From assembly GCA_018648265.1 (NCBI GenBank), contig JABGRN010000013.1, positions 1 to 64,000 of the forward strand: a DNA stretch of 64,000 bases. Direction: 5' to 3'. Position numbers and translations under genes: made by a program. How positions within the stretch are numbered: the first letter of the stretch is position 1; each line of letters starts with the position of its first letter. Positions 63,143-64,000 of this stretch are shown piece by piece. Source of the stretch: Prolixibacteraceae bacterium. GTDB taxonomy: Bacteria > Bacteroidota > Bacteroidia > Bacteroidales > Prolixibacteraceae. Below the pieces are notes generated by a model that ran no database searches, was not told where the DNA came from, and saw nothing but the letters and a program-made list of their open reading frames with translations.

Positions 63143-64000
63143 ATGATAAATAAGTTATTTCTTTTATTGATTCTGATTGTCTATATCCCCGTTTTCACAA
63201 ATGGGCAAATTTGTGATAATGTTATAATCGATTACTCGATTATTTTTCAGTACGAAGAACACGATATCGACCAGGGTAACGATTATTATTATTCGATAAA
63301 TAGTGGGGTAAAAATAGAGTTGACAATTAGTGAAGACAATGAAGCAGAAAATCTAATAAAAATTCCACGTTTAGATTTAATTGAAGGGGAAAATGAACTG
63401 AGGATCTTTTCTGGTGATGTTGAAATTAAGCTGGAGGAATTAATTTATTATCCGCCTGACGTTAATGTTGCCGGTTTAGATGACCTTGAAGTTGTTGCAA
63501 ATGATGTTTATGTGGTTAAAGGTATCAACGAGCTGGCATTGTCTGTTAGTGTTAGAAAACCTTGCGATGATTGTGGAGCGGAGAATTGCGACGTTGACAA
63601 TATAAAAATTTTTGTAAACGATGAACATCAGGATGCTGAACTCAATAATGAAGTGTTAAATACTACTATTAGATTAAACGCGGGTTTAAATTATATCAGG
63701 CTTGAAATTAGGGGAAAATATGATTCCGATATTGAAGATATAATTGCAGACTATGAAGAGATAGTAATAAAGACATTTAAGATTTTTTATATCGACTTAG
63801 AGATGCCCCTGGGACTTATTAATAATGAATTGTTAAGGGTAGATAAAATTTATAAATTAAAGGGTATTCCCGAGGGCGGATATTTTAACGGCCTGGGCGT
63901 AGTTTCAAATACAGGTTTGTATAATCCGGCAAAGGCGGGCGATGGAGCAGACGAAATTACTTACCACTACATTCTTGAAGGGGATACATTTTCAATATCG
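63143..64000 (+). CDS. Exported protein, 3' end beyond the window
   Basis: Open from ATG 63143 to the window edge (286 codons, no stop). Signal peptide MINKLFLLLILIVYIPVFTN. It contains Cys-rich and Asp/Glu-rich beta-strand segments, and near the end GIPEGGYFNGLGVVSNTG then LYNPAKAGDGADEITYHYI, a repeat common in large T9SS substrates of Bacteroidota. It begins 12 bp after the Pmp-like protein and is probably co-transcribed with it. Confidence 0.8.
   Translation, partial: MINKLFLLLILIVYIPVFTNGQICDNVIIDYSIIFQYEEHDIDQGNDYYYSINSGVKIELTISEDNEAENLIKIPRLDLIEGENELRIFSGDVEIKLEELIYYPPDVNVAGLDDLEVVANDVYVVKGINELALSVSVRKPCDDCGAENCDVDNIKIFVNDEHQDAELNNEVLNTTIRLNAGLNYIRLEIRGKYDSDIEDIIADYEEIVIKTFKIFYIDLEMPLGLINNELLRVDKIYKLKGIPEGGYFNGLGVVSNTGLYNPAKAGDGADEITYHYILEGDTFSIS

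Noticed and set aside
1-64000. CRISPR array or cas genes
   Set aside because: No regularly spaced identical repeats and no Cas-like protein was seen.

Overview
The window is AT-rich DNA from a member of the Bacteroidota, probably a marine or sediment relative of the Marinilabiliales (the order is inference). Support comes from the type IX secretion C-terminal domain on a giant surface protein, many lipoproteins and SusCD-independent glycan enzymes, a 6-bladed beta-propeller lipoprotein, a short Bacteroidota-type SSB, almost no Shine-Dalgarno sequences, and dispersed 'GTCATTCCGAACTTG' repeats typical of this phylum.

Layout. 0-9 kb: small exported protein, membrane LytTR regulator, propeller lipoprotein, Nudix hydrolase, PLP-dependent Cys/Met-type enzyme, a 209-bp inverted-repeat element, then an NhaC antiporter with a GH92 alpha-mannosidase. 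8.8-9.9 kb: a small zinc-finger gene, a REP-associated Y1 transposase flanked by palindromes, and a truncated second copy of the same zinc-finger gene. 9.9-15.2 kb: same-strand genes of unrelated function (RsgA GTPase, RibD-like reductase, TPR lipoprotein, quinone-oxidoreductase-like dehydrogenase, methyltransferase) separated by structured noncoding spacers that end in a GTTA motif, a cassette-like organisation. 15.2-20.6 kb: a defence module with a RhuM-family protein, a type IIG restriction-methylase that carries a whole HUH/Y1 transposase-like domain inside its methylase, and divergent ssb. 20.7-27.8 kb: a TetR-headed operon for a MacB/Lol-like ABC exporter with LolA-like protein, two FtsX-type permeases, ATPase, CAP protein and outer-membrane barrel. 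28-35.5 kb: exported oxidoreductase, tRNA-Gly(CCC), two lipoprotein phosphatases, an isoprenoid-synthase-like protein and an alpha/beta hydrolase. 35.7-42.7 kb: a lyase-sulfatase fusion, GntP permease, exported Nif3-like protein, SDR and class C serine hydrolase. 43-52.9 kb: two signalling operons, MpaB-type oxygenase / methyltransferase / 1735-aa kinase-AAA-GAF-adenylate cyclase, and FIST / YitT / HD. 53-64 kb: small membrane and lipoproteins, a 1.3-kb noncoding stretch, a 1949-aa Pmp-like beta-helix protein secreted by T9SS, and the start of a second exported protein cut by the window end.

The most unusual item is the transposase domain lodged in frame between the SAM-binding and catalytic motifs of the restriction-methylase (about 17.55-18.18 kb), together with a REP-like palindrome inside its coding sequence and a likely 2-bp frameshift at the 3' end of the same gene. 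Other notable items are two MITE-like elements (one supplies the stop codon of the big cyclase), a 29-bp element shared by the upstream regions of the two signalling operons, a FIST protein ending in a cyclase-like tail, and an EF-hand-like loop in a TetR regulator. All functional statements come from reading motifs and family resemblance by eye; no database search was run.
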